This document shows, piece after piece, positions 41,487 to 50,162 of a stretch of 56,519 nucleotides of DNA; the first letter of the stretch is position 1; each line of letters starts with the position of its first letter. A model generated the notes under the pieces. It was not told the origin of the DNA. It worked only from the letters and a program-made list of their open reading frames with translations, and did not search any database. The translations under genes were made by a program, and so were the position numbers. The DNA comes from Verrucomicrobiota bacterium (GTDB lineage Bacteria; Verrucomicrobiota; Verrucomicrobiia; JABWAM01), in the NCBI GenBank assembly GCA_023269615.1, contig JAHFSY010000027.1, positions 2,211 to 58,729 of the forward strand, given 5' to 3'.

Positions 41487-44400
41487 ATGAAACTCAAGTT
41501 GCAACGGGTGCGCGACAAATTTGTTGGTCACCCTTCGATTCATCCCCCCCGGTCGCCGCTGGCAGCGGCTCCTACATTTTCCCTTTACACGGTTCTGCGT
41601 TTTGTAGGAGCCGCTGCCAGCGGCGACCGGGGGGAGTCAACTTTTTTGGCGCGCACCCAGTTGCAAGCGCTGTTCGTAGGAATGTTGGCCTTGCTGTGTC
41701 TGACATCTGCCATCCAGGGAGCGGAACCCGCAGCTGCGGACCCTGCAAAGATGGAGAAGATTTTAGGTTCCGTGGCGGACTGGAAGGTGGCTCCCGCCCA
41801 GCCGATCATCGGCGGCGGACCCGGGCAGCCGACCCTGTCGGCAGCGGAAGCGCTGACCCTGGAGAGCAGCGCCAGCCATGCCGTGCCTGTCGAATGTCTC
41901 GTATCGTATCGGCCGAAACTGGACGGGGCGACCATCAACATTCAACTGGCTTGCGCCACGCGTCCCGGCAAACCGTCGCAGACGCTGACTTTTTATGTGA
42001 GCGCTGCGCATGCCTCGAACGTGCTCAACTACTCGATGACTGTGGAAGGAGGCAAAGCTTCTCCTCCGCCTATGACGGGAACGCTGTTCTTTGATGCGGT
42101 GACTGACCGCAGCCTTGCCTGGTCGGACGAGATGCGCAAAACCGTTGAGGCTCAGATCGCCGCCGCACCCAAGGTTGCGGATACGGTGGTGACGCTTCGA
42201 TGGACACTGGAAAAGGGGCGTTTCCGGGCATGGGTCCATGGACGGTTCGTTGGAGAAATGGCGCTGGGTCTCGACTTCGCCTCTCCGGTCCAGGTGAAGC
42301 TTCAGGCCACACCCGGCACGGAGATTGCATCGGTGAGGATTCGACCCTTGGAGGATGTCTCCGCGCGTTTTGAGCCGCTCTCCATTGCCGGAAACTTGAA
42401 CGCGGCGCCCCTCAATGGGGAAAAGGTGGACCTCGCCTCGCTGCCCGGGGCGTTTGCAGCCAGCAAACTGGAATCGGTGGATGAGGTGCCATTCATGTTT
42501 CCCGTGCCGTCCTCCCATGGTGAGGACCACATTGACGTGGGCCGGAGTTGGACCCGGTTTGGCGCATTGGGGGGCGACTTCGCCTCCTGCTCCGGCACCT
42601 TCGGTGGGCGGTGGGTTTCCGCGGACCGTGTGGACCCAGCCCGCATCGCCATGTACATCCCAAAGGGTCGCTACAAGGCATTGCACCTGATCGCCATTTC
42701 CGATGGCCGCAAAGACAGTGTGCCGGTCGTCACCGCACAATTCTATCGTCACAACGCTGGTCATCCCTTTAATTTTGCGGGAACGATCCCCGCCGTCACA
42801 GGGGGCGACGCCAAGGCGGTGTCGGTCAAACTTGCCGATGGCAGGAGCGCCAGGCTGCATCACGTCGTCATTCCACTCGAGCCGGACGCGTTCTCGTGGT
42901 TTACCGACGCGAATCCGATGGGGTTGGAGATCACGAAACAGGTCCAATTTTACCGGGCCTACCCGGACCCGACCGAATACAGCTGGCACGGAGCGGGCTT
43001 GCCCAGTTCCGCGCAGATTTACGCCATGACGCTGGAACGCGCGGGCGTCGAGGTGGATCTTGAGCCGGATCAGTATGGGCACGTTTGGACGGCACCGACC
43101 ACTCCCCGTTACAATGTCATCCTGCGCAACCGGACCGGCGCCGCCACCACGGCCAAGCTGATGTTTACAACAAGGGGCGCCGATGGAAAGGAGACGCCGC
43201 AAATCGATACGCATGTCGTGTCGAAGGAAGTGGCACTGACGGCGGATGGGGCTCCGGTGAAGGTGCCGATCGAACTCAAACCAAAGCGCCATGGACTCCA
43301 TGTGTTGACGCTGGAGGTGGACGCCGGGGGCGAGTCGGCGAAGTATCAACGGAATTTCGCGTGGCTGCACGAGGACACGAGGGAGCGCAAAAACTGGGAA
43401 TCCGGCCGTGGGTCCGTCTTTGGTTTCTGGGATTGGGGTGGAGGCCACGATACTCCGACAGCGGACAAGGAACTGCCATTCATGGCGGCGGCGGGCGCCG
43501 AGACTTCGACCATGAACTATTCGCAGTCATCACCGACACACGAAAGGCCACCCGTGCCGGCAATCAAGGCGCTGGCGGAAAAGCATCACTTCTTCTCGGA
43601 AGCCGCCTTTGTCAACACGATCGCGTATATCACCGGATTCGGCGGTCCTGAAATCCAGGAAGCTCCAGTATTCGACCGGACCAAGCCTGAGGAATCCGGC
43701 AAGCAAATGATCGAGGCCATGAGGAAATGGAAATACAAGCCGGATGCGGTCAGCCGTCCCACGTACGTGCCGTTTTTCACCGAGCCGAATCTCTATCCCA
43801 TCACCACGGGCACGTGGCCGACCTACTGGGGCGACAAGGATTACGAACTGACCAAGGGCGAGCGCGACCGATTCGAGGACATGCTGGCAAAATACCTCGC
43901 GGGTGCCGGTGCCATCCGCAAGGAATGGCCGGACTTGAAACTCCTGATGCCCTACGGCGAGCCGTTGAATGCCGCGGTGTTCATGAAGCTGAGTCCCGAG
44001 ATACGCGGGTTGATTGATGGTTGTGCGCTGGACATGCCGGGCTTCGAGCGTCTCCCCGAGCAACAGATCAACCAGGTTGTGTTCAACCGGATGTATCCGA
44101 CCATGAAGGACATCCGGCAATACAAGGCGGACCCTTATCTTGTGATGATCGAGGGGTTCTGTGTTTCCTCCAAGGACATTGACACCGGGGAAACGGGAAA
44201 GGCGGACATCGTCATTCGTGATTACCTGCTCCTGATGGGTTACGGCGTGACCCGCTTCGAGAGCGCACCCCAGCCTTTTGACTGCGCCAATTATTGGGGC
44301 GAGCAACATTACGGCGGCGGCCTGTGCTCCCGCCTGCCGGTGGTGATGCAGCAACCGGCCTATGTCCACTTCGCGACGTTGACCCGCCACCTCAACCGCG

Positions 44401-45797
44401 CCAACTTCACGAAGTACGTTCCCACGGGCAGCACCTCCGCTTATTGCGAGCAGTTCAAGCATTACAAGACCGGCAAGCTCGTCCACGCACTGTGGACCAT
44501 CCGTGGCACGCGTCGGGTGAATGTGAAGGTGGCTCCTGGAACCGCGCTCGAGCTGTATGACCCCAACGACAACCTCACCAAGCTCAAGGAGAAGGATGGG
44601 ATGGTCACCTTCGATATTGCCCAGTCGCCATGTTATCTGGAGGGACTGAAGGCTGACGCCGTCATTGAGCTGGGTGAAAGCGATCACTCCGACGCCCAAC
44701 CCGCCGAGGAAATTGCAAAGATTGGCAACCCCGGCGATGGGTCGTGGAAAATGGTGGCTGAGGTGGACGAGGATTACACCAAAAACAAGCCGCTCCAGAT
44801 CGAGCGCTTCCAGGGCAAGATGAGCGCGAGCGTCGTGGACATCTCCAAGGGACAGGGCGGCCCGACTCCGCCTGGCTACGTCGTGGGAAGCAAAGCCCTA
44901 GCTGTTCATCTTGAAAAGCAGGACAAGGATCGCGGCGTGATGCCTTTTTACACCACGCTGGAGCCGAAGAGCCCAATCGTGATTCCCGGCAAAGCCAGTC
45001 ACCTCGGCCTGTGGGTTCATGCCGCCAGTGATTGGGGACGGGTCGTTTACTCGTTGCGCGACGCGAAAGGCGAGAAGTGGCTCAGCGTCGGCACCAAGGA
45101 GGAGTGGAACAACGATGACATCCACTGCTGGAGCGCCTTTTGCTTTGACGGCTGGAGATATCTTCGATTCGAGCTGCCTTCGAGCGCGCCGTACGACTCC
45201 TACCGCGAATACGGAACGACATGGTGGGGTTCCACGGGCGGCGATGGAGTCGTGGACCTGCCGCTCAAGCTCGAGAAGATCATCGTGGAGCGCAGGCCCA
45301 AGGTGATTTATGGAAATGATCTCGTGGACGCCAAGCCCGATGACGTGTTGCTTGGGGATTTGAATGCGGAATACGCCAGCGCATCAGACCGGAGCGCCGA
45401 AGCCGTGCGACTCTCGAAACTGCGCATGCCGGCGCCGGAAAACGCGCCGGAGCTGGGCAATCCCATCGCCGATTTCGCAAAGACAGGGGTGGGCGTCGCG
45501 ACCAAAGTGTTGAGGGTGACCGATCCGGAGCGTCAATACGACGGCACGCGCTGTCACGTGCATTTTGATCTCGTGCCCGGGGCGAAGAATTACAACGTCT
45601 GGGTCAGCCCCTACGTCGATGGTCGTGGGGCGATGCAATTGGGTTCAGGCTGGACCGAGTCCGGCAAACTCATCGAAGGACTGCGTCCCGACATCAAGTT
45701 TCACCTCTTCGTCGTTTACACCGACAAGGATGACAAGGTTTCCAAACCCTCTGCGCCATTGGCGTTCATACTCAAGGACGGGTTTGGTAACAAGTAA
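41487..45797 (+). CDS. Giant secreted glycosidase-like protein, paralogue 3
   Basis: The 1,436-aa protein is similar throughout to the products of 14838-19202 and 19209-23447. It lies six bases downstream of the hexosaminidase-like gene. Residues about 20-50 are encoded by a type B palindrome (41545-41634), a different family from the one in the other two copies. The hydrophobic core ALFVGMLALLCLTSA follows at 61-75, with cleavage at IQGA. Candidate Glu residues are in FFTE (about 764) and IEGFC (about 888). The C-terminus is a fibronectin III-like domain ending FGNK. It presumably acts on a related polymer. Confidence 0.7.
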   Translation: MKLKLQRVRDKFVGHPSIHPPRSPLAAAPTFSLYTVLRFVGAAASGDRGESTFLARTQLQALFVGMLALLCLTSAIQGAEPAAADPAKMEKILGSVADWKVAPAQPIIGGGPGQPTLSAAEALTLESSASHAVPVECLVSYRPKLDGATINIQLACATRPGKPSQTLTFYVSAAHASNVLNYSMTVEGGKASPPPMTGTLFFDAVTDRSLAWSDEMRKTVEAQIAAAPKVADTVVTLRWTLEKGRFRAWVHGRFVGEMALGLDFASPVQVKLQATPGTEIASVRIRPLEDVSARFEPLSIAGNLNAAPLNGEKVDLASLPGAFAASKLESVDEVPFMFPVPSSHGEDHIDVGRSWTRFGALGGDFASCSGTFGGRWVSADRVDPARIAMYIPKGRYKALHLIAISDGRKDSVPVVTAQFYRHNAGHPFNFAGTIPAVTGGDAKAVSVKLADGRSARLHHVVIPLEPDAFSWFTDANPMGLEITKQVQFYRAYPDPTEYSWHGAGLPSSAQIYAMTLERAGVEVDLEPDQYGHVWTAPTTPRYNVILRNRTGAATTAKLMFTTRGADGKETPQIDTHVVSKEVALTADGAPVKVPIELKPKRHGLHVLTLEVDAGGESAKYQRNFAWLHEDTRERKNWESGRGSVFGFWDWGGGHDTPTADKELPFMAAAGAETSTMNYSQSSPTHERPPVPAIKALAEKHHFFSEAAFVNTIAYITGFGGPEIQEAPVFDRTKPEESGKQMIEAMRKWKYKPDAVSRPTYVPFFTEPNLYPITTGTWPTYWGDKDYELTKGERDRFEDMLAKYLAGAGAIRKEWPDLKLLMPYGEPLNAAVFMKLSPEIRGLIDGCALDMPGFERLPEQQINQVVFNRMYPTMKDIRQYKADPYLVMIEGFCVSSKDIDTGETGKADIVIRDYLLLMGYGVTRFESAPQPFDCANYWGEQHYGGGLCSRLPVVMQQPAYVHFATLTRHLNRANFTKYVPTGSTSAYCEQFKHYKTGKLVHALWTIRGTRRVNVKVAPGTALELYDPNDNLTKLKEKDGMVTFDIAQSPCYLEGLKADAVIELGESDHSDAQPAEEIAKIGNPGDGSWKMVAEVDEDYTKNKPLQIERFQGKMSASVVDISKGQGGPTPPGYVVGSKALAVHLEKQDKDRGVMPFYTTLEPKSPIVIPGKASHLGLWVHAASDWGRVVYSLRDAKGEKWLSVGTKEEWNNDDIHCWSAFCFDGWRYLRFELPSSAPYDSYREYGTTWWGSTGGDGVVDLPLKLEKIIVERRPKVIYGNDLVDAKPDDVLLGDLNAEYASASDRSAEAVRLSKLRMPAPENAPELGNPIADFAKTGVGVATKVLRVTDPERQYDGTRCHVHFDLVPGAKNYNVWVSPYVDGRGAMQLGSGWTESGKLIEGLRPDIKFHLFVVYTDKDDKVSKPSAPLAFILKDGFGNK
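41545..41634. repeat. Type B REPIN-like element inside signal-peptide coding region
   Basis: Perfect 31-nt arms (41545-41575 and 41604-41634), each reading GTAGGAGCCGCTGCCAGCGG on one strand, flank a 28-nt AT-richer loop. It sits between the start codon and the hydrophobic core of paralogue 3. Confidence 0.9.
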
Positions 45798-45843
45798 GCA
45801 GCCGTGGCCGTTCAGCCCCTTTTTCGCGCAGCGTTTTCTCGCT

Positions 45844-45953
45844 TGTAGGAGCCGTTGCCAACGGCGACCGGGCCTTCGCCACGCCGAAGTGGCTTCGGCC
45901 ACGCAGGCGGGGAGGAGGGCAACCCGGGGATCGCCGCTGGCAGCGGCTCCTAC
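45844..45953. repeat. Type B REPIN-like element between giant paralogue 3 and eboF
   Basis: A GTAGGAGCCGTTGCCAACGG unit and its partner ending CGGCTCCTAC enclose a second palindrome around CTTCGCC/GGCTTCGG. The eboF stop codon lies in the last bases of the right unit. Confidence 0.85.
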
Positions 45954-47266
45954 AGGACCAGACTGTTACGAGCTGACAGCCATTCCTGGGTGGCTTGCGC
46001 CAGCTCGATCAGGGATTGGGGTTTGGTTTTAAAATCGCAGGAGGATGTCCATGTGGTGGCGCAGCCTTCACCGGTGCGCCCGTGGGTGCCACGGATGCGA
46101 CGCGTGTCCTGGCTCACGCTGAGGGGCGGCCAGCCGAAGAAAAGTTCGCATGGGTCGTAGCCCGGTTTGTTGTGGATGTCCACGTGCCTCGCGTAATCCG
46201 GCGCCTCCTTCCGGTCGCTCCACCACGGATAGGCAAACCAGTGTCCTTTGCCCGCGACCAAAATCAGATCGCCGCTGCGCGTGTGATCGGTGCCCGCTGT
46301 CTTTTGGGCTGAATGGTCGAGAATTTTTTCCACACCCTTGATTTTTTCAAAAACATGCCTGGCCCGGTGGATCGTGCTCTCGTCGCGTGCGAAAACGTGC
46401 GCGACCTGGTGATCCACCATGGCGAACGCGGGGGAGGTGAAGAGATCGGCGTAGGCGCGTCCCTTGACGATCCGGGGCGTGAACAGCCTGGCGTCGCGCA
46501 GGATTCGATTTGGGAAAATGGCGCCATCGGGCGAAGCGGATTCGATGGCGTAATCTCCGAAGAAAAGAAATTCATAGCCGTTTTTTTCGGCATGCGTCCG
46601 GAGCTGCTGGAGATATTCGTGCAGGACGCGGAGGGCGTCGAGCGCTTGAGGGCTTTCGGGACCATGACGCTGCAAATCGTAATCGAGATGCGGCAGGTAG
46701 CTCAGGAGCAGGTCGGGAGCGAGGCCGGGCATGGACATCACCGCCTTCGTGGCGTCCACGATCCAGTCGCTTGATTTTCGCGACGCCAGCGGTCCCCAGT
46801 AATGGATGAGATTGAAGGGGCGTCCGATCTCCACGGTGAGACGCGCATAAAGATCGCGTGGTTCGCTGTGGCAATCCTGGATCATTCCGCCGCTGTGTTT
46901 GTGGATGGGGGCGGGCGAGAGGAGGAGGTCCACGTTTTCGCCGAGGCTTTGCTGCCAGAACATCATGCCCACGCGCTTGCCGCGCTCCCGAAATGATTTC
47001 CAGATACGGTCGCCTTCAACGAGTGCCGCGGATTGTTCCCAGAACATCGCCTTGCGCAGGTCACGCAGGAAGACGCCATTGGAGACCATGCCGTGGCGGG
47101 AGGGTGGGGAGGCCGTGCGGAAGGAAGCCTGGACGGGGCAGGTGGTGGCGGGGAAAACGGGATCGGCCCTTTGGAAATTCCACGAGGAGAGCATGGGCAC
47201 GTGCCGTTGGACGAGTTCCCATCCGAGGGCGGCGATTTCAACGATCAGGAGTTTTTTAGCTCGCAT
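45950..47266 (-). CDS. eboF: EboF-like alkaline phosphatase/nucleotide pyrophosphatase family protein
   Basis: The 438-aa protein has the alkaline phosphatase superfamily fold. A Thr nucleophile is likely in FPATTCPVQASF, with metal ligands in LPHLDYDLQRHG and a late HVDIHNKPGYDP. The usual D-H dipeptide of the GDHG site reads FGDYAIE here, so one ligand is atypical. In ebo clusters this protein helps metabolite traffic to the periplasm. It overlaps eboC by 11 nt, and the TAG stop is provided by the adjacent palindrome. No signal peptide is clear. Confidence 0.75.
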   Translation of the reverse strand: MRAKKLLIVEIAALGWELVQRHVPMLSSWNFQRADPVFPATTCPVQASFRTASPPSRHGMVSNGVFLRDLRKAMFWEQSAALVEGDRIWKSFRERGKRVGMMFWQQSLGENVDLLLSPAPIHKHSGGMIQDCHSEPRDLYARLTVEIGRPFNLIHYWGPLASRKSSDWIVDATKAVMSMPGLAPDLLLSYLPHLDYDLQRHGPESPQALDALRVLHEYLQQLRTHAEKNGYEFLFFGDYAIESASPDGAIFPNRILRDARLFTPRIVKGRAYADLFTSPAFAMVDHQVAHVFARDESTIHRARHVFEKIKGVEKILDHSAQKTAGTDHTRSGDLILVAGKGHWFAYPWWSDRKEAPDYARHVDIHNKPGYDPCELFFGWPPLSVSQDTRRIRGTHGRTGEGCATTWTSSCDFKTKPQSLIELAQATQEWLSARNSLVL

Positions 47267-48137
47267 AGAATCTTCTGCCCACGATACGGCTCACGGGCCA
47301 TAAGGCAAGGAGGAGGGCGCTGGCTTGCATCCGTCCCGCGCCCGCAGCGAACGCGGCTTGCAGCAGGAGGAGCAGGCTGATCCACAAGCCGATGGTTCGT
47401 GGGACAGAGGCATGGGGAAGCGCGAGCTGACGGGCTCCTGCAATGGCCAGCATGACCGCGATGATCAGGATGAACGCGACGGCCATTTTTTCATGAGAAG
47501 CTGTTTGCAGGAAAACAAATGATCCTGAGAGCAGCAGTATGACTGGCATCCATCGCTGGGCTCCGATGCGCTGAGGGTCCATTTCACGGTGAGCGATGAA
47601 TGTCACGGTTGCGATATAGAGAGTGAGCAGAACTGCCGCCACCAGTGCCGGTTGTGGAAAAAATGCCCGGTCGTGGGCGGCGGTGACGCCGAGCCAGAGG
47701 CTGAGCCCGCGGCAAAGTCCCATGTTCAAGGGGCCGATGATGGGAATGTTTTTGGAAATGAGATTGTAGCTCGCAATGGAAGCGATCAATCCTGCGCCGG
47801 TAAAACAAGCGGCGCGTCCCACCAATCCACAAGCGATGATTCCCAAGGTGAGGAGGACGATGCTGACGATAAGAACGGTACGCGGTGTTGCGCGACCCGA
47901 GGGCAGGGGACGCTCGGGGCGTTCACGACGGTCAACCTCGATGTCAGCGAGATCGTTGCTGAGAAGTCCCGCGCTGTAGAAGCAGAGACTGGCGACAACC
48001 ACTGCCACGAGGTGGGTGTGGTTTGGAAGCGATCTGCTTGTGGCTAGAAGAAAGCCTGCGAGTGGATCACCGGGCACGGTGAAAAGATTGGGTGCGCGAA
48101 AAAGCTGTAACCAGATGGCGAGGCGGGAGGGGGTCAC
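47256..48137 (-). CDS. eboC: EboC-like UbiA-family prenyltransferase
   Basis: The 293-aa protein has about eight transmembrane segments (VAVVVASLCFYSAGLL, VLIVSIVLLTLGIIACGL, LVAAVLLTLYIATVTFI and others). The first Asp-rich prenyl-diphosphate motif is NDLADIEVDRRERPERPLPSG-like (N-D-x-x-D-x-x-x-D). UbiA enzymes prenylate an aromatic or polyol acceptor in the membrane. The start is a GTG with no evident SD. It lies between eboB upstream and eboF downstream, with which it overlaps. Confidence 0.85.
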   Translation of the reverse strand: MTPSRLAIWLQLFRAPNLFTVPGDPLAGFLLATSRSLPNHTHLVAVVVASLCFYSAGLLSNDLADIEVDRRERPERPLPSGRATPRTVLIVSIVLLTLGIIACGLVGRAACFTGAGLIASIASYNLISKNIPIIGPLNMGLCRGLSLWLGVTAAHDRAFFPQPALVAAVLLTLYIATVTFIAHREMDPQRIGAQRWMPVILLLSGSFVFLQTASHEKMAVAFILIIAVMLAIAGARQLALPHASVPRTIGLWISLLLLLQAAFAAGAGRMQASALLLALWPVSRIVGRRFYAS

Positions 48138-48169
48138 TCAAGAGGAGGTGTTACGGTTGGTCGGACGAT

Positions 48170-48194
48170 GCCAAATTCTGGCGAATTCGGCTAC
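48170..48194. repeat. Type D REP-like unit between eboB and eboC
   Basis: GCCAAATTCTGGCGAATTCGGCTAC, headed by GTAG on the minus strand, with a CCGAATTC/GAATTTGG hairpin. Single unit in the 71-nt gap. Confidence 0.7.
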
Positions 48195-48208
48195 GTTCGG
48201 AATTCGTT

Positions 48209-49057
48209 TTACCTCTGGTACTGGCTCGGGTCAACCGGGACGAGGTCCAGTTGTGGGTTGAAGCGGCCGCTTTGTTTGTAGAACTCGATCGGATTGTGGA
48301 GGAGGAGATTTTCGATCTGCTGTGGCGTGAAACCCGCGTCGGACATCAGCTTCGCCACCTTCGGCAGCGTGGTGGGATCAGAGATGCCCCAGTCGGCGGA
48401 GCTGTTCACCATCGTGCGCTCGATACCCCATTTTTTCAAAATATCAATCGCACGCTGTGGGTTGAGCTTGGAATACGGATAGACCGTCATGCCGGCCCAG
48501 ACGGGCATGGTTCGCGTGACGTCCATCGTGTTCTCGGTGTTGTGGTCCACGAGGATGCGGGCGGGGTCGTAATTCAATTCCCTGAGCATCGCCATGGTCC
48601 GCTCGACGCCCGTGCGTTTGCTGACCGTCGGGGTGTCGTGCGGCGTATGGATCATCACGGGCATGTTGCGTGCTTTCGCCATCTCGAGCTGGCGTTGAAA
48701 TATTTTTTCCTCGTTTGGCGTGATGAGGTTGAAGCCAATTTCGCCGATGGCGACGCAGCGCTCGTGTTTCCAGTAAGGGTCGATGCCGTCGAGCACCTCC
48801 GTGGCGAGGACGAGGTTGTCGGCCTCCTTGGGGTTCATCGCGATGCACGAGTAATGGTCAATGCCGAAGCGTCTGGCGCGGATGGGCTCGAAATCAAGGT
48901 TCAACTGGAAGTGGTCGAAGTAGGTTCCCGCATAGCGGCGGTTGGTGCCGAGCCAGAAGGAAGGCTCCACGACGGCGCGGATGCCCTCGCGATACATGGC
49001 CATGTAGTCATCGGTCGTCCGCGACAGCATGTGGATGTGGGGCTCGATGATGGGCAT
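48209..49057 (-). CDS. eboB: EboB-like TatD-family metal-dependent hydrolase
   Basis: The 282-aa TIM-barrel hydrolase starts MPIIEPHIHMLSRTTDDYMA, with the H-x-H metal motif. Further ligands are in IGEIGFN (Glu), PVMIHTPHD (His), RILVDHNTENT (His) and NSSADWGISD (Asp). This set is typical of TatD/PHP-like enzymes, and the whole resembles the EboB protein of ebo clusters. It is upstream of eboC on the same strand. Substrate unknown. Confidence 0.8.
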   Translation of the reverse strand: MPIIEPHIHMLSRTTDDYMAMYREGIRAVVEPSFWLGTNRRYAGTYFDHFQLNLDFEPIRARRFGIDHYSCIAMNPKEADNLVLATEVLDGIDPYWKHERCVAIGEIGFNLITPNEEKIFQRQLEMAKARNMPVMIHTPHDTPTVSKRTGVERTMAMLRELNYDPARILVDHNTENTMDVTRTMPVWAGMTVYPYSKLNPQRAIDILKKWGIERTMVNSSADWGISDPTTLPKVAKLMSDAGFTPQQIENLLLHNPIEFYKQSGRFNPQLDLVPVDPSQYQR

Positions 49058-49108
49058 GGCGAGAAAGGAGACAGGAGTCAGAATCCAGAATCCAGAAGAA
49101 TCCTGAGG

Positions 49109-49133
49109 GCCAAACTCTTGCGAGTTCGGCTAC
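49109..49133. repeat. Type D REP-like unit between DUF58 gene and eboB
   Basis: GCCAAACTCTTGCGAGTTCGGCTAC, same family as the units at 48170 and 50074. Confidence 0.7.
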
Positions 49134-49138
49134 GTTCT

Positions 49139-50056
49139 TTATTTGCTGCGGGAACGTTCCAGGAGGAAATCGGCGAGAATTTTTTCGGGAGATTCGTCCG
49201 TGACGACGCGGCGGTAGTCGCCCTTGAATTCGTGGCAGCCGCTTTTCATGCGATCGAGATGCTGGGTGAGCTCGCTCTTGTATTGGTTGCGGACGAGGGT
49301 GGGCTCGGTGACGAGGCTGAACGGGCTTTCCATGTCAACGAAGCGGATGGGGCGGTCGAAATTGAAATCAAGCTCCGAGCGGTCGAGGAGGTGAAAGACG
49401 GCGAGGTCATGGTGGCGAAAACGCAGGTGCTGGAAGCAGTCCAGGAGCGGGGCCACCTCGCTGAAGAAATCGGAGAAGACGATCACGAGGGCGCGCTGGC
49501 GGATTTTTTCGGCGAGGGTGTGCAGGGTGGGGACGAGCTGGGTCTGGCCCTTGGGTTTGATCTCGCCGAGCGCGTCAAAAATATTTTTCAAATGCGAGGC
49601 GTTGCGGCGCGGCGGGATGTCCCGCACCACGTCCTCGGCGAAGCAATGCAGGCCCACGGCGTCGCCCTGGTGGGCGACGAGATAGGCGAGCCATGCGACA
49701 AGACGGCGTGCGAAGTCGAACTTGCTGCCGTGCTGCGCCTCGAAGCCCATGGACGCGCTGCAATCCAGCACGAGGTAGCAGCGCAGGTTGGTGTCGGCCT
49801 CAAATTCCTTGATGTAAAAGCGGTCGGATCGCGCATAGACACGCCAGTCGAGGCGGCGGATGTCATCGCCCGGGGCGTACTTGCGGTACTCGGCGAATTC
49901 CACGCTGGAACCGCGGTGGAGGCTTTTGTGCTGGCCGGACATGTTGCCCTGCATCGGCACACGCGCGCAGAGCGAGAGTCGCGCGAGACGTGCGAGGGCG
50001 GTCGGGTCGAGAAAACTGCGGTCCGCGGTGGTTGGATTGGTTTCCACGGATTTCAC
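49139..50056 (-). CDS. DUF58 / von Willebrand-like domain protein
   Basis: The 305-aa protein carries the DUF58 signature EYRKYAPGDDIRRLDWRVYA and the MIDAS-like LDCSASMGF of a vWA fold. Such proteins commonly pair with a MoxR ATPase, and that gene is directly upstream here. The GTG start at 50056 lies in a sequence (ATCCGTG...ATCCGTGG) that looks like a dispersed repeat, so the first 15 residues may be spurious. The complex is thought to load metal or remodel proteins at the membrane. Confidence 0.85.
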   Translation of the reverse strand: MKSVETNPTTADRSFLDPTALARLARLSLCARVPMQGNMSGQHKSLHRGSSVEFAEYRKYAPGDDIRRLDWRVYARSDRFYIKEFEADTNLRCYLVLDCSASMGFEAQHGSKFDFARRLVAWLAYLVAHQGDAVGLHCFAEDVVRDIPPRRNASHLKNIFDALGEIKPKGQTQLVPTLHTLAEKIRQRALVIVFSDFFSEVAPLLDCFQHLRFRHHDLAVFHLLDRSELDFNFDRPIRFVDMESPFSLVTEPTLVRNQYKSELTQHLDRMKSGCHEFKGDYRRVVTDESPEKILADFLLERSRSK

Positions 50057-50073
50057 GGATGGGCACGGATCTC

Positions 50074-50147
50074 GTAGCCGAACTCGCCAGAGTTTGGCGC
50101 GGCAAGGGTTGTCCGGAGGACGGCCAAATTCTTGCGAATTCGGCTAC
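50074..50147. repeat. Type D REPIN-like inverted pair between moxR and DUF58 genes
   Basis: GTAGCCGAACTCGCCAGAGT and its partner GCCAAATTCTTGCGAATTCG plus GCTAC form an imperfect inverted pair across a 24-nt spacer. Confidence 0.8.
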
Positions 50148-50162
50148 GTAAGGAAAATCTTT

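Noticed and set aside
41763..43448. A 561-codon open frame on the minus strand
   Set aside because: It is antisense to giant paralogue 3. Similar shadow frames are seen opposite the other two giants.
48092..50077. A 661-codon open frame on the plus strand opposite eboB and the DUF58 gene
   Set aside because: It lies antisense to two well-supported genes, has no recognisable domain and is rich in Val, Glu, Gly and Ala. It is the usual shadow frame of GC-rich coding DNA.
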